A DNA stretch of 64,000 nt from Pseudomonas sp. JM0905a (GCF_014700075.1 NZ_JACXBU010000014.1:1-64000), one strand, 5' to 3'; positions 46,915 through 57,274 are shown, counted from the stretch's first letter. Numbers and translations are program-made. The notes: generated from the letters alone by a model not told the origin.

Positions 46915-48720
46915 TTAGTAGCCCAGGTCGAAATCTTCTTCGGCCAGGTCCATCAGGTTGCTCGCACCGGACAGCATGGTTTCCACGTGGGTGCGGGTAC
47001 GCGGCAGGATGCGCTTGAAGTAGAAGCGCGCGGTCTGCAGCTTGGCCTTGTAGAAGGCGGCATCGCCTTCGCCTGCGGCCAGTTTCTCGGCAGCCAGGCG
47101 AGCCATGTCGGCCCAGAAGTAGGCCAGGCAGGCGTAACCGGAGTACATCAGGTAGTCCACCGAAGCGGCCCCCACTTCCTCGCGGTCCTTCATGGCGGCC
47201 ATGCCGATCTTCATGGTCAGCTCGCCCCACTCCTTGTTCAGCTTGGCCAGCGGCTCGACGAATTCCTTGACGGCTTCGTTGGCTTCGTTGGCCTGGCAGA
47301 ACTTGTGCACGATCTTGGTGAAGCCCTTCAGCGCTTCGCCCTGGGTCATCAGGATCTTGCGGCCCAGCAGGTCGAGGGCCTGAACGCCGGTGGTGCCTTC
47401 GTACATCATGGAGATGCGGCAGTCACGCAGGTTCTGCTCCATGCCCCACTCGCTGATGAAGCCGTGGCCGCCGTAGATCTGCATGCCGTGGGAAGCGGAT
47501 TCGAAGCCCACTTCGGTCATGAAGGCCTTGGCGATGGGAGTCAGGAAAGCCAGCAGGCCGTCAGCAGCTTTCTTCTGCTCTTCGTCCTGGCTGTACTTGA
47601 CGATGTCCACTTGCTTGGCGGTGAAGTAGACCATGGCGCGGTTGCCTTCGGCGAAGGCCTTCATGGTCAGCAGCATGCGACGCACGTCCGGGTGGACGAT
47701 GATCGGGTCGGCAGCCTTGTCCGGCGCTTTCGGGCCAGTCAGGGAACGCATCTGCAGACGCTCGCGAGCGTACTTGATGCCACCCTGGAAACCGATTTCG
47801 GCGTGGGCCAGGCCTTGCAGCGCGGTACCCAGGCGAGCAGTGTTCATGAAGGTGAACATGCAGTTCAGGCCTTTGTTCGCCGGGCCGATCAGGAAGCCGG
47901 TGGCGCCGTCGAAGTTCATCACGCAGGTGGCGTTGCCGTGGATGCCCATCTTGTGCTCGATGGAACCGCAGGAAACGGCGTTGCGCTCGCCGACCGAACC
48001 ATCGGCGTTGGGCATGAACTTCGGAACGATGAACAGGGAAATACCCTTGGTGCCGGCCGGAGCGTCAGGCAGGCGGGCCAGGACGATATGGACGATGTTG
48101 TCGGCCATGTCGTGTTCACCGGCGGAGATGAAGATCTTGGTGCCGGAAACCTTGTAGGAACCATCAGCCTGGGGCTCGGCCTTGGTGCGCAGCATGCCCA
48201 GGTCAGTACCGCAATGCGGCTCGGTCAGGCACATGGTGCCAGTCCACTCGCCGGATACCAGCTTGGTCAGGTAGGTGTGCTTCTGCTCGTCGGTGCCATG
48301 GGCGGACAGGGTGTTCATCGCACCATGGGACAGGCCGGGGTACATGCCCCAGGACCAGTTGGCCTCGCCAACCATCTCGCTGATGGCCAGGCCCAGGGAT
48401 TCCGGCAGACCCTGGCCGCCGTGGTCGACGTCATGAGCCAGGCTCGGCCAGCCGCCTTCGACGAACTGCTTGTAGGCTTCCTTGAAGCCGGTCGGGGTCT
48501 TAACGCCGGACTCGCTCCAGGTGCAGCCCTCGGTGTCACCCACACGGTTCAGCGGAGCGATTACCTGCTCACAGAACTTGGCACCCTCTTCGAGGATGGC
48601 GTTGACCATATCCGGGGTAGCGTCCTGGCAGCCAGGCAGGCTCTGATAGTGCGCTTCGTAGCCGAGCAGTTCGTCACGAACGAAGCGAATATCACGCAAG
48701 GGGGCCTTGTAATCAGGCAT
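46915..48720 (-). CDS. Acyl-CoA dehydrogenase, large FadE type (paralog A)
   Basis: The 601-residue protein starts [18 protein letters not shown]. It has [55 protein letters not shown] and [13 protein letters not shown]. It performs the first oxidation of beta-oxidation. By position next to the bio operon it corresponds to PA0506 of P. aeruginosa (from memory). The upstream DNA carries two overlapping PsrA-type sites at 48806-48832, so induction by long-chain acyl groups is predicted. Confidence 0.93.
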   Translation of the reverse strand: MPDYKAPLRDIRFVRDELLGYEAHYQSLPGCQDATPDMVNAILEEGAKFCEQVIAPLNRVGDTEGCTWSESGVKTPTGFKEAYKQFVEGGWPSLAHDVDHGGQGLPESLGLAISEMVGEANWSWGMYPGLSHGAMNTLSAHGTDEQKHTYLTKLVSGEWTGTMCLTEPHCGTDLGMLRTKAEPQADGSYKVSGTKIFISAGEHDMADNIVHIVLARLPDAPAGTKGISLFIVPKFMPNADGSVGERNAVSCGSIEHKMGIHGNATCVMNFDGATGFLIGPANKGLNCMFTFMNTARLGTALQGLAHAEIGFQGGIKYARERLQMRSLTGPKAPDKAADPIIVHPDVRRMLLTMKAFAEGNRAMVYFTAKQVDIVKYSQDEEQKKAADGLLAFLTPIAKAFMTEVGFESASHGMQIYGGHGFISEWGMEQNLRDCRISMMYEGTTGVQALDLLGRKILMTQGEALKGFTKIVHKFCQANEANEAVKEFVEPLAKLNKEWGELTMKIGMAAMKDREEVGAASVDYLMYSGYACLAYFWADMARLAAEKLAAGEGDAAFYKAKLQTARFYFKRILPRTRTHVETMLSGASNLMDLAEEDFDLGY

Positions 48721-48805
48721 AGCGGTAAACCTCTGCAGTGGGTTCCTGGTTCAGCTGACCGGAGCGCCGGTCGCTAACGGCATTTGTGGTGATCACGAGA
48801 GCAAT

Positions 48806-48832
48806 CAAACAGGCGTTTGAAACATACGTTTA
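48806..48832 (-). promoter_or_regulatory. Overlapping PsrA-type operators
   Basis: CAAAC-AGGC-GTTTG (48806-48819) fits the published PsrA consensus (G/C)AAAC-N2-4-GTTT(G/C) exactly, and GAAAC-ATAC-GTTTA (48819-48832) overlaps it by one base. They lie 86-112 bp before the start of acyl-CoA dehydrogenase paralog A. Confidence 0.75.
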
Positions 48833-48970
48833 CGCCAATTCCCTGTCAAGCGCTGCGCCCGACCGACCGGTCATCTCCCTGGCAGGCAGCCGAAGGCCCT
48901 GCCTGAAGACAGTAAAGATCAAGAACCAGCGCAACAGCGCCGGAACGAGGCAGGACGGAGAGGATGCGAA

Positions 48971-48993
48971 AAGGGCCGCGAGAGGCGGCCCTT
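48971..48993 (-). terminator. Terminator after the bio operon and small ORF
   Basis: AAGGGCCGC-GAGAG-GCGGCCCTT stem directly after the stop of the 81-residue ORF, with TTTTCGC following on the minus strand. Confidence 0.88.
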
Positions 48994-49000
48994 GGGGGGA

Positions 49001-49246
49001 TCAGGCGAAGGTGTCGATGAGGCTGCCGATCATCTGGTCGGTGGCCTTGGCGACCATGCTGCCGGCTTCGGCCTGGACCTTGCCAGCCTCGAGGGCGAGC
49101 AGGATGGAGGTGAGGTCGGCGGGCTGCTGCGAGTCGGCGCCTGCGACCGTGCTGCTGGCAATTTCGCCGGCAGCCTTCTCGACCATGCGCTGGCCGGACT
49201 GGATGGCGCCAAGACCGGCGCTGAAGCCACTACCCTGGATTTCCAT
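49001..49246 (-). CDS. Small conserved protein of unknown function (81 aa)
   Basis: The ATG at 49244-49246 gives 81 residues: MEIQGSGFSAGLGAIQSGQRMVEKAAGEIASS, then LTSILLALEAGKVQAEAGSMVAKATDQMIGSLIDT. It is Ala/Gly/Ser rich, helical and without signal peptide. The N-terminal GSGFSAGLGAIQSGQ recalls flagellin-hook-like small Pseudomonas proteins, but I cannot name the family. It sits after bioD and before the shared terminator; synteny suggests the PA0505 counterpart. Confidence 0.8.
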   Translation of the reverse strand: MEIQGSGFSAGLGAIQSGQRMVEKAAGEIASSTVAGADSQQPADLTSILLALEAGKVQAEAGSMVAKATDQMIGSLIDTFA

Positions 49247-49309
49247 GGCGGATACCGAAGCTCGTTTGTCGATGCCGGCAATTGAAGCAGCCGGCGTGGC
49301 ACTGTGCAA

Positions 49310-50005
49310 TCAGCGCTGGACGAACGTACCTAGCGGCGTCAGGTCGAGATGGCGCGCCACCGCCGCCGGGCTTGCCTCGTCCAGGCGCGGCACGCGGCCC
49401 AGGCATGGCGCCGGCAGGCGCTCGGCCAGGGTGGCGAGGTTCTCTTCCAGGCGCGATGTCTGCGGGTCGACCACATTGGCGACCCAGCCTGCGAGGGTCA
49501 GGCCATCACGCTGGATCGCCTCGGCGGTCAGCAGCGCATGGTTGATGCAGCCCAGCCGCACGCCGACCACCAGGATCACCGGCAGGCCAAGGGCGATGGG
49601 CAGGTCCGACAGGGTGGCGGAGCCAGCCAGGGGCACGCGCCAGCCGCCCGCCCCTTCCACCAGGCTGAAATCGGCGCCCATGGCCAGGACCCGGCGTACC
49701 GGACCGGCAAGGGCGTCCACATCCAGACGGACGCCGGCCTCACGTGCGGCAAGATGCGGTGCGATGGCCGGGGCGAAGGCCAGCGGATTGACCTCCTCAT
49801 AGGCCAGCGGCAGCGTGCACTCGCCCAGCAGCGCCAGGGCATCGCTGTTGCGCAGGCCGTCGACGGTCTCCTCGCAGCCGGACGCCACCGGCTTGGCTGC
49901 CGCGGTGGACAACCCCAACGCCCGGGCCGCGTGCAGCAGCCCAGCGGCGATGGTGGTCTTGCCGATCTCGGTGTCGGTGCCGGTAACGAAGTAGGCGGCC
50001 GCCAT
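49310..50005 (-). CDS. bioD: Dethiobiotin synthetase
   Basis: The 231-residue enzyme has the P-loop FVTGTDTEIGKTT at residues 6-18, KPVASGCEE and LVEGAGGWRVPL, the standard BioD motifs. It closes the ureido ring of dethiobiotin from diaminopelargonate, CO2 and ATP. It starts one base after bioC ends. Confidence 0.96.
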   Translation of the reverse strand: MAAAYFVTGTDTEIGKTTIAAGLLHAARALGLSTAAAKPVASGCEETVDGLRNSDALALLGECTLPLAYEEVNPLAFAPAIAPHLAAREAGVRLDVDALAGPVRRVLAMGADFSLVEGAGGWRVPLAGSATLSDLPIALGLPVILVVGVRLGCINHALLTAEAIQRDGLTLAGWVANVVDPQTSRLEENLATLAERLPAPCLGRVPRLDEASPAAVARHLDLTPLGTFVQR

Positions 50006-50006
50006 T

Positions 50007-50822
50007 TCAGTCTTCCTTCTTCAGTACGCCGTAGACCACCTGGTAGGTGGCCGGCAGGCCCTGTGGCTGGCGGAAGCGCTCGTAGGCCTCCACCAGCGCC
50101 AGGATGCGCGCCCGCCCGGTCAGCCCGCCGGGGCGGCCGGGGTTGAGGTTGTGGGCGCCAAGGGCCTTGAGTTCGTGGGTCAGGGTGCGCAGGTCGGCGT
50201 AGTGCAGCACCTGGGGTTCGCTGCTGAGGTCGAGCGGCAGCAGGCCGCTGGCAGCGCACAGGTCCTGATAGTCCTCCAGGCGGCGGAAGCGGTTGACGTG
50301 GACGAAGCCATCCACCGCCTGCCAACTGTCGCGCAGCTCCTGCAGGGTGCCGACGCAGAGGCTGCTGAAAGCGAACACGCCGCCCGGTTGCAGGACGCGG
50401 CGGGCCTCGGCGAGCACGGCGGCGAAGTCGGCGCACCACTGCACGGCGAGGCTGGAGAAGATCAACTGCTGGGTGCCGCTGGCCACGGGCAGATGTTCGG
50501 CATCTCCGGCGATGAAGCGCCGCGCACCGCCCAGCGGTCGCGCATGGCGCAGCATGCCTTCGGCGATGTCCACGGCAAGGCCGTCGCCCACGGGGAAGCG
50601 CTCGGCCAGGGCCCGGGAGAAGTAACCGGTGCCGCAACCCAGGTCGAGCCACTGCTGCGGCTCGAAGCCTTGCGGCAGCCGGCTCAGCAGTTCGTGGCCG
50701 ACCGCCCGCTGCAGGGCGGCGACGCTGTCGTAGCTGTCCGCTGCACGGGAAAAGGACGCCGCCACCTGACGCTTGTCCGGCAGATGGCCCTCGACCTCGG
50801 CAGCGATCCTTGGATCAGACAT
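50007..50822 (-). CDS. bioC: Malonyl-ACP O-methyltransferase
   Basis: From the ATG at 50820-50822 the protein has 271 residues (GTG six bases upstream is possible). The SAM motif [19 protein letters not shown] is at about 55-73, followed by [12 protein letters not shown]. It masks the malonyl carboxyl as a methyl ester to prime pimelate synthesis. It overlaps bioH by 8 bp. Confidence 0.95.
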   Translation of the reverse strand: MSDPRIAAEVEGHLPDKRQVAASFSRAADSYDSVAALQRAVGHELLSRLPQGFEPQQWLDLGCGTGYFSRALAERFPVGDGLAVDIAEGMLRHARPLGGARRFIAGDAEHLPVASGTQQLIFSSLAVQWCADFAAVLAEARRVLQPGGVFAFSSLCVGTLQELRDSWQAVDGFVHVNRFRRLEDYQDLCAASGLLPLDLSSEPQVLHYADLRTLTHELKALGAHNLNPGRPGGLTGRARILALVEAYERFRQPQGLPATYQVVYGVLKKED

Positions 50823-51540
50823 CGTCACCCTCGCGCATGAAACCGAGGATGGTTGCCGCTACCTCCTCCGGCCGTTCCAGTGGCAGGCCGTGGCTGGCGT
50901 CGGCGAAAACCTGTACTTCCACATCCGGCAACCATTCCAGCAGCGCATCGGCGGCGGTGGCCGGCACCAGCGCATCGCGACCGGCGAACAGGTGCAGCTG
51001 CGGACCGCCGAAGCCCTGGATCGCCGCGCGGATGTCCAGCACATCGAGCAGGCGCAGGCCGGCATCGAGCACCTTGGGCTCGGTGGGCACCTGGGTGACC
51101 TGGAGTTGCCGCGCAAGCGTACGGGCATCCCGCGCCCCCTGGGCCACCAGCATGGTGAAGCGCTTCAGGGTCTGTGCGGGGTCCAGGCGGCACGCCTCGT
51201 AGAAGGCCGCGAAGATTTCCTGGGACATGGCGCAGGGCCAGTCGTCTCGGTCACGAAAACTCATGTTGCTGCACAACCCGATCAGTCCACGGCAGGCGTC
51301 GCCACGGCGTGCTGCCAGTTGCGCAGCAAGCATGCCGCCGAGGGACCAGCCGGCCAGCCAGCTGTCCTGGGGCAGGCGCGCGTCCAGTTCGTCCAGCCAG
51401 GCGCCGGCCTGGTCCATGGCGGGCAAGGGCTCGATCTCCACCGCCAGGTGCGGCGCACGATCAAGCAGGGCTTCACGCAGGGGTTCGAGGGCGGCCGGGC
51501 CAATGGCCCAGCCCGGCAGCAGAATCAGGCGCTCACGCAT
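50815..51540 (-). CDS. bioH: Pimeloyl-ACP methyl ester carboxylesterase
   Basis: The ATG at 51538-51540 gives 241 residues. Alpha/beta hydrolase: LLPGWAIG near the start, nucleophile elbow GWSLGG (about 68-73), acid region FAGRDALVP, and histidine in ASHGLPLE. It removes the methyl ester that BioC added. It overlaps bioF by 8 bp and bioC by 8 bp, so the operon is translationally coupled. Confidence 0.95.
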   Translation of the reverse strand: MRERLILLPGWAIGPAALEPLREALLDRAPHLAVEIEPLPAMDQAGAWLDELDARLPQDSWLAGWSLGGMLAAQLAARRGDACRGLIGLCSNMSFRDRDDWPCAMSQEIFAAFYEACRLDPAQTLKRFTMLVAQGARDARTLARQLQVTQVPTEPKVLDAGLRLLDVLDIRAAIQGFGGPQLHLFAGRDALVPATAADALLEWLPDVEVQVFADASHGLPLERPEEVAATILGFMREGDDV

Positions 51541-52714
51541 CGGGGGCTTCCTCCTTCGCCAGGGTTGCCCAGCACTCGGCCAGGGCACTCAGCAAGGATT
51601 CAAGCTGCTCTTCGCTGTGAGCGGCGGAGAAAGTGACGCGCAGCCGCGCACTGCCGGCCGGTACGGTGGGCGGGCGGATAGCACCGACCAGGATGCCGCG
51701 ATCTCGCAAGAGGGCAGAAAGCTTCAGGGCGCGGGCGCTGTCGCCGATCAGGATCGGCTGGATCGGCGTCGGGCTGTCCATCAGCTCCAGGCCGATTTCG
51801 GCGGCGCCCTCGCGGAAGCGCTGGATCAGCTTGTTCAGGTGCTCGCGGCGCCAGCTTTCGCGCTGCAGCAGCTCCAGGCTCTTCAAGGTGGCGCAGGCCA
51901 CGGCCGGGGGCTGGCTGGTGGTGTAGATGTAGGGGCGGGCGAACTGGATCAGCGTCTCGATCAGCTCTTCGCTGCCGGCGACGAAAGCGCCGGCGGTGCC
52001 AAAAGCCTTGCCCAGGGTGCCCACCAGCACGGGCACATCGTCCAGGCCCAGGCCGAAGTGTTCGACGATGCCGCCGCCAGTGGCACCCAGCGGACCGAAG
52101 CCGTGGGCGTCATCCACCATCACCCAGGCGCCACGGGCTTTCGCGGCGGCGCAGACGGCGGGCAGTTCGGCGAGGTCGCCGTCCATGCTGAACACGCCGT
52201 CAGTGACCACCAGGGTGTTGCCTTCGGCCTTTTCCAGGCGACTGGCGAGGCTGTCGACATCGTTATGCAGGTAGCGCGAGAAACGCGCGCCGGAGAGCAG
52301 ACCGGCGTCCAGCAGGGACGCATGGTTCAGGCGGTCTTCCAGCACGGTATCGCCCTTGCCCAGCAACGCAGTGACGGCGCCCAGGTTGGCCATATAGCCG
52401 GTGGAAAACAGCAGCGCGCGGGGCCGGCCGGTGAAGTCGGCCAGGGCCAGTTCCAGATCGTGGTGCGGGCCGCTGTGGCCGATCACCAGGTGCGAAGCGC
52501 CACCACCGGCGCCCCAGCGTTCCACGCCACGCTGCAAGGCGGCCTTCACCTCGGGGTGGTCGGCCAGGCCCAGGTAGTCGTTGGAACAGAAGGCCAGCAT
52601 GGGTCGGCCGTCCACCACCACCTCGGGGCCCTGGGGGCTTTCCAGCAACGGGCGCTGGCGATAGAGGTTTTCCGCATGGCGGGCGGCGAGGCGCGAGGCG
52701 AGATCGAAAGACAT
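51533..52714 (-). CDS. bioF: 8-amino-7-oxononanoate synthase
   Basis: The ATG at 52712-52714 gives 393 residues. PLP alpha-oxoamine synthase motifs: [49 protein letters not shown] and PLP lysine in [13 protein letters not shown]. It condenses pimeloyl-ACP with alanine. A REP-like element separates it from bioB, the only large gap in the operon. Confidence 0.96.
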   Translation of the reverse strand: MSFDLASRLAARHAENLYRQRPLLESPQGPEVVVDGRPMLAFCSNDYLGLADHPEVKAALQRGVERWGAGGGASHLVIGHSGPHHDLELALADFTGRPRALLFSTGYMANLGAVTALLGKGDTVLEDRLNHASLLDAGLLSGARFSRYLHNDVDSLASRLEKAEGNTLVVTDGVFSMDGDLAELPAVCAAAKARGAWVMVDDAHGFGPLGATGGGIVEHFGLGLDDVPVLVGTLGKAFGTAGAFVAGSEELIETLIQFARPYIYTTSQPPAVACATLKSLELLQRESWRREHLNKLIQRFREGAAEIGLELMDSPTPIQPILIGDSARALKLSALLRDRGILVGAIRPPTVPAGSARLRVTFSAAHSEEQLESLLSALAECWATLAKEEAPDA

Positions 52715-52730
52715 GGGCGGTTCGGTTTTC

Positions 52731-52792
52731 GTAGGGGCCAGCGTGCTGGCGAACCTGTAGGAGCCGCCCTTCGCGAGCAAGCTCGCTCCTAC
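52731..52792. repeat. REP-like elements between bioB and bioF
   Basis: A GTAGGGGCCAGCGTGCTGGCGAAC unit is followed by CTGTAGGAGCC...CGCGAGCAAGCTCGCTCCTAC, the second family also seen at 7758. Confidence 0.75.
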
Positions 52793-52811
52793 AGGATTCG
52801 ATAACGCGGTA

Positions 52812-53870
52812 TCAGGCGGAAGCGGCGTCGTAGAACAGCTGCGAGTCGCGCTGCTCGACCAGGGCCTGCTCGATGGCGGCCTGGTGCACTTCGTCGGCGT
52901 GCTCTTCGCGCTCTTCCGGCTTGATGCCGAGACGAGCGAACAGTTGCATGTCCTTCTCGGCCTGCGGGTTCTTGGTGGTCAGCAGCTTCTCGCCGTAGAA
53001 GATCGAGTTGGCGCCGGCCATGAAGGCCAGGGCCTGCATCTGCTCGTTCATCTGCTCGCGGCCGGCGGACAGGCGCACGTGGGATTTCGGCATCATGATC
53101 CGGGCGACGGCCAGGGTGCGGATGAAGTCGAACGGATCGACGTCCTTCTCTTCGGCCAGCGGGGTGCCCTTGACCTTCACCAGCATGTTGATCGGCACCG
53201 ATTCCGGGGGCTCGGGCAGGTTGGCCAGCTGGATCAGCAGGCCGGCGCGGTCTTCTACCGACTCGCCCATGCCGAGGATGCCGCCGGAGCAGATCTTCAT
53301 CCCCGCCTCGCGCACGTACGCCAGGGTCTGCAGACGCTCGCTGTAGGTGCGGGTGGTGATGATGTTGCCGTAGAACTCCGGCGAGGTATCCAGGTTGTGG
53401 TTGTAGTAGTCCAGGCCTGCGTCGGCGAGGGCCTTGGTCTGCTCCTGGTCCAGGCGCCCCAGGGTCATGCAGGTTTCCAGGCCGAGTTTCTTCACGCCCT
53501 TCACCATTTCCAGCACGTAGGGCATGTCCTTGGCGGACGGGTGCTTCCAGGCGGCGCCCATGCAGAAGCGGGTGGAACCGATGGCCTTGGCTTCGGCAGC
53601 GGCTTCGAGCACCTTCTGCACTTCCATCAGCTTTTCCTTATCCAGGCCGGTGTTGTAGTGGCCGGACTGAGGGCAATACTTGCAGTCTTCCGGGCAGGCG
53701 CCGGTCTTGATCGACAGCAGGGTGGAAACCTGTACCCGGTTCGGGTCGAAGTTCGCGCGGTGGACGGTCTGGGCGTGGAACAGCAGGTCATTGAACGGCT
53801 GTTCGAACAGCGCCTTCACCTCGGCGAGGGACCAGTCGTGACGGGTAGCGATGGATGCGGTTGCACTCAT
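52812..53870 (-). CDS. bioB: Biotin synthase
   Basis: The 352-residue radical-SAM enzyme has the cluster motif [17 protein letters not shown] (C-x3-C-x2-C) near residue 60, [13 protein letters not shown] and [13 protein letters not shown]. It inserts sulfur into dethiobiotin. First gene of the bio operon, behind a strong sigma-70 promoter at 53948-53975. Confidence 0.97.
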   Translation of the reverse strand: MSATASIATRHDWSLAEVKALFEQPFNDLLFHAQTVHRANFDPNRVQVSTLLSIKTGACPEDCKYCPQSGHYNTGLDKEKLMEVQKVLEAAAEAKAIGSTRFCMGAAWKHPSAKDMPYVLEMVKGVKKLGLETCMTLGRLDQEQTKALADAGLDYYNHNLDTSPEFYGNIITTRTYSERLQTLAYVREAGMKICSGGILGMGESVEDRAGLLIQLANLPEPPESVPINMLVKVKGTPLAEEKDVDPFDFIRTLAVARIMMPKSHVRLSAGREQMNEQMQALAFMAGANSIFYGEKLLTTKNPQAEKDMQLFARLGIKPEEREEHADEVHQAAIEQALVEQRDSQLFYDAASA

Positions 53871-53912
53871 GGAGGTTTCCTTCGACGCTGTAGGGCGCCT
53901 TTGTCGGGGATA

Positions 53913-53931
53913 CCCGGAACAAAATTCCGGG
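53913..53931 (-). promoter_or_regulatory. Hairpin CCCGGAA-N5-TTCCGGG in the bioB leader
   Basis: A perfect 7-bp inverted repeat lies between the predicted transcription start (about 53940) and the bioB start codon. It could be an operator or an mRNA hairpin; it does not resemble the E. coli BirA operator. Confidence 0.5.
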
Positions 53932-53947
53932 AATTCAGGCTTAGGGC

Positions 53948-53975
53948 ATCATAAGTTGAGCTGTGACGCTGTCAA
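53948..53975 (-). promoter_or_regulatory. Sigma-70 promoter of bioB
   Basis: On the minus strand TTGACA, a 16-bp spacer and TATGAT: a perfect -35 and a one-mismatch -10. Confidence 0.8.
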
Positions 53976-54094
53976 CCAGGATTACGACACAGGTCGACAT
54001 CTGATCATTTTTTAATCACTCAAACCACTGAACCAGATTTCCCGGCGCGGCTCCAATCCAGGGCAGCCCGCCGCTGAAGGAGCAATACATCGCA

Positions 54095-54388
54095 ATGCGT
54101 ACCGAAGGATTTTTCGAGTGGCTCGGCCGGATGATCGGCACCGTCATCCGCTTTTTCGTCGACCTGCTCTCTGGGGTGCTGGGCGGCATAGGGCAGGCCA
54201 TCGACGACTTTTTCAACGGCCTGGCGCGGGCCATCGGCATGGACGTGTCCTTCTTCAGCCTGTTCCTGCTGGTCATCGGCCTGCTTCTGCTCTACAGCGG
54301 CATCCGCGCCTTCATTCGCAAGTCCATCATCGGCGGCCTGGTGCTCACCTTCCTCGGTCTGGTGGTGATGAGCTGGCTGATCGTCTGA
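54095..54388 (+). CDS. Small membrane protein of unknown function (97 aa)
   Basis: The 97-residue product has an amphipathic N-terminal half (MRTEGFFEWLGRMIGTVIRFF) and a strong hydrophobic stretch at about 50-68 (SFFSLFLLVIGLLLLYSGI) plus a C-terminal one (LVLTFLGLVVMSWLIV). It is divergent from bioB and precedes comF by 24 bp. No family recognised. Confidence 0.8.
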   Translation: MRTEGFFEWLGRMIGTVIRFFVDLLSGVLGGIGQAIDDFFNGLARAIGMDVSFFSLFLLVIGLLLLYSGIRAFIRKSIIGGLVLTFLGLVVMSWLIV

Positions 54389-54412
54389 ATCCCATGTCCC
54401 ACGGAGGGGACC

Positions 54413-55141
54413 ATGTTCGCTCTGCTCGCCCGGCTGCGGCCGGACTGGCTTCGTCACACGCCCACCTGCCTGCTCTGCCGCGCACCGGGAGGCAGCCTGC
54501 CCATCTGCAGTGGTTGTGAGGCCGAACTCCCCTGGCTCGCCGGGCATTGCTCGGTGTGCGCTCTACCCTTGCCCACCCAAGGACTGCCGTGCGGCGAATG
54601 CGTGAAACGACCGCCTCCCTTCAGCCGGGTGGAGGCTGTCTGGCGCTACGGCTTTCCGATAGACAGCCTGATCACCCGTTTCAAGCACCAGGGCAACTGG
54701 CCCCAAGGCCGTCTTCTCGGGGAACTGCTCACGCGCCATCTGGAGCATGCCTTCAACGACGGTTTGCCGCGCCCCGCCGCACTTCTGCCGGTTCCGCTGG
54801 CTCCACCCCGCCTGCGCAAGCGGGGCTTCAACCAGGCACAAATGCTGGGGCGCTGGCTGGGCAAAGAGCTGGACATCCCGCTGCGGGATGACTGGTTGCA
54901 GCGGATCGAGGACGGGCCGCCGCAACAGGGCCTGGATGCCGCTGCACGGCGCCGTAACCTGCGCCACGCCTTCGCCCTGGCGCCGCGAGCAGATGTGAAG
55001 GGTCTGCATGTCGCGCTGGTGGACGATGTGCTGACAACAGGCACCACCGCGCATTTCCTCGCCCGCTTGCTCAAGCGGGCTGGCGCCACGCGGGTGGACG
55101 TCTACTGCCTGGCGCGCACGCCTCGCCCTGGCGACCGCTGA
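54413..55141 (+). CDS. comF: ComF-family phosphoribosyltransferase-like protein
   Basis: The 242-residue protein has an N-terminal zinc ribbon with paired cysteines (CLLCRAPGG, CSGC, CSVCALP, CGEC) and a type I PRTase domain with KRGFNQAQMLGR and the PRPP loop VALVDDVLTTGTTA near residue 205. ComF proteins are linked to DNA uptake in naturally competent species; in Pseudomonas the role is less clear. Confidence 0.92.
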   Translation: MFALLARLRPDWLRHTPTCLLCRAPGGSLPICSGCEAELPWLAGHCSVCALPLPTQGLPCGECVKRPPPFSRVEAVWRYGFPIDSLITRFKHQGNWPQGRLLGELLTRHLEHAFNDGLPRPAALLPVPLAPPRLRKRGFNQAQMLGRWLGKELDIPLRDDWLQRIEDGPPQQGLDAAARRRNLRHAFALAPRADVKGLHVALVDDVLTTGTTAHFLARLLKRAGATRVDVYCLARTPRPGDR

Positions 55142-55206
55142 AGGCTTGACGCGATGGGCCCGCGGGCGCAGCCTGCGCGCCAGAACCCCTGACGACCCGC
55201 CTGCCC

Positions 55207-55971
55207 ATGAGCCTGACCAGCGCCCTCACCCAGCAACTCACCCGCCGCCCGCAGCGTCTGGCGCTGCTGGAGCAGATTGCCGTGCAAGGTTCGATCACCC
55301 GCGCCGCCAAGGCCGCTGGGCTGAGCTACAAGGCCGCGTGGGACGCCATCGACGAGCTGAACAACCTTGCCGAACGGCCTCTGGTGGAACGCTCGGTGGG
55401 GGGCAAGGGTGGTGGCGGTGCACGACTGTCCGCCGAGGGCGAGCGCCTGCTCGCGCTCTACAAGCGCCTGGAAAGCCTGCAAGCGCGCCTGCTGGAAAGC
55501 GCAGAAAGCGAACAGGACCTTGAGCTGCTGGGCCGCCTCATGCTGCGCACCAGTGCTCGCAATCAGCTGAGCGGCCGAGTGCTCGACATCCAGCCCAAGG
55601 GCCGCAATGACCTGGTGAAGGTCGAACTGGCCGGAGGCGCCTGCCTGCTGGCGCAGATCACCCGCGATAGCACCGAAAAGCTGGAACTGGCCCCGGGCCG
55701 CGGCGTGGTGGCACTGATCAAGGCCGGCTGGCTGCGCCTGCAGCCGCTTTCCGAACCGGTCGACGAATTACTGAACCAGTTGCAGGGCCGGATCGAGGAA
55801 ATCCTCGACGCCACCGACGGCCCGAGCGAAGTCCGCATCGCCCTGGCCAGCGGCCAGACCCTCTGTGCCCTGGTCGAACCCGAGCGCGCGGCACAGCTCG
55901 GCCTCAAGCCCGGCGATGAGGTCCGCGCTCAGTTCGCACCCGGCCAGGTACTGCTCGGCACCGCGCTCTAG
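55207..55971 (+). CDS. modE: ModE-family molybdate-responsive regulator
   Basis: The 254-residue protein has a LysR-like winged HTH with GSITRAAKAAGLSYKAAWDAIDELNNL and GGKGGGGARLS (a ModE hallmark), then two TOBE/Mop domains (ARNQLSGRVLDIQPKGRNDLVKVEL and VRIALASGQTLCALVEPE). It binds molybdate and normally controls modABC, which is not in the window. Confidence 0.92.
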   Translation: MSLTSALTQQLTRRPQRLALLEQIAVQGSITRAAKAAGLSYKAAWDAIDELNNLAERPLVERSVGGKGGGGARLSAEGERLLALYKRLESLQARLLESAESEQDLELLGRLMLRTSARNQLSGRVLDIQPKGRNDLVKVELAGGACLLAQITRDSTEKLELAPGRGVVALIKAGWLRLQPLSEPVDELLNQLQGRIEEILDATDGPSEVRIALASGQTLCALVEPERAAQLGLKPGDEVRAQFAPGQVLLGTAL

Positions 55972-56039
55972 GCCGTTATTCCGACGCGCAGCAAATCGCT
56001 CCCAGGGATAGACTGGGCGCCTGACTGCCGGAGCCTCCC

Positions 56040-57014
56040 ATGTCCCACCCCTTCGATGACCTCACCCCCGACCTGGTACTGGATGCCGTTGAAAGCCTCG
56101 GTTTCCTCAGCGACGCACGCATCCTCGCGCTGAACAGCTACGAGAACCGCGTGTACCAGGTAGGCATCGAAGACGCCGAGCCGCTGATTGCCAAGTTCTA
56201 TCGTCCGCAGCGCTGGAGTGACGCCGCGATCCGCGAGGAGCACCGCTTCAGCGCCGAACTGGCGGAATGCGAAGTGCCCGTCGTGGCGCCGCTGCTGCGT
56301 GACGGCGAAAGCCTGTTCGAACACGCCGGATTCCGTTTCGCCCTCTTCCCCCGCCGTGGTGGCCGCGCCCCCGAGCCGGGCAACCTGGATCAGCTTTTCC
56401 GCCTCGGCCAACTCCTCGGCCGCCTCCATGCGGTGGGCGCGACCCGCCCCTTCGAGCACCGGGAAACCCTGGCGGTGGACAACTTCGGTCACCAGTCCCT
56501 GGCCACCCTGCTGGAAGGCGGCTTCATTCCCCGCAGCCTGCTGCCGGCCTATGAGTCGGTCGCCCGCGACCTGCTCAAGCGCCTGGATGCCGTGTTCGCG
56601 CAAGTGCGTTACCAGCCGATCCGCCTGCACGGCGACTGCCACCCCGGCAACCTGCTGTGCCGCGACGAGACCTTCCATGTGGTGGACCTGGACGACTGCC
56701 GCATGGGCCCGGCGGTTCAGGATCTGTGGATGATGCTCGCCGGCGAGCGCCATGAGCGCCTTGGCCAACTGGCCGAGCTGGTGGACGGCTACCAGGAGTT
56801 CCACGACTTCGACCCGCGCGAGCTACCGCTGATCGAAGGCCTGCGCACCCTGCGCCTCATGCACCACAGCGCCTGGATCGCCCGCCGCTGGGACGACCCG
56901 GCCTTCCCCATGCATTTCTCCTGGTTCGGCAGTGAGCGCTACTGGGGCGATCAGATCCTCACCCTGCGCGAACAACTGGCGGCGCTGGACGAAGAGCCGT
57001 TGAAGCTGTTCTGA
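56040..57014 (+). CDS. srkA: Stress response kinase A (YihE/SrkA)
   Basis: The 324-residue kinase has the choline-kinase-like fold: an N-terminal LALNSYENRVYQVGIED with the ATP lysine at LIAKFYRP, the catalytic loop RLHGDCHPGNLLC and metal aspartate VVDLDDCRMGP. It is the YihE Ser/Thr kinase implicated in envelope-stress survival. Length fits the family. Confidence 0.93.
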   Translation: MSHPFDDLTPDLVLDAVESLGFLSDARILALNSYENRVYQVGIEDAEPLIAKFYRPQRWSDAAIREEHRFSAELAECEVPVVAPLLRDGESLFEHAGFRFALFPRRGGRAPEPGNLDQLFRLGQLLGRLHAVGATRPFEHRETLAVDNFGHQSLATLLEGGFIPRSLLPAYESVARDLLKRLDAVFAQVRYQPIRLHGDCHPGNLLCRDETFHVVDLDDCRMGPAVQDLWMMLAGERHERLGQLAELVDGYQEFHDFDPRELPLIEGLRTLRLMHHSAWIARRWDDPAFPMHFSWFGSERYWGDQILTLREQLAALDEEPLKLF

Positions 57015-57031
57015 GTCCCTCTTCACCACCT

Positions 57032-57127
57032 GTAGGGGCGAATTCATTCGCCAAGGGCAGCGCAGCTGCCCCATGGGGCCTTTCAGGGCGGACCTTCGGC
57101 CCGCCTGGCGATTGAAATCGCCCCTAC
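57032..57127. repeat. REP-like palindrome (GTAGGGGCGAATTCATTCGCC family)
   Basis: Left unit GTAGGGGCGAATTCATTCGCC; right unit GGCGATTGAAATCGCCCCTAC, with two inner hairpins. Confidence 0.85.
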
Positions 57128-57274
57128 AACAGGCGCCATCTGCTCCGCCGTAAAGAACCCCTTACGCTTTCTGCTTGTCCATCCCCACGGAAAAAACCTG
57201 AGCACACAGACAAGCCCCAACGGCGCCAACTAGAATGTCGCACCACTCGTTAGCTGCCTAAGCAAGGAACCTTC

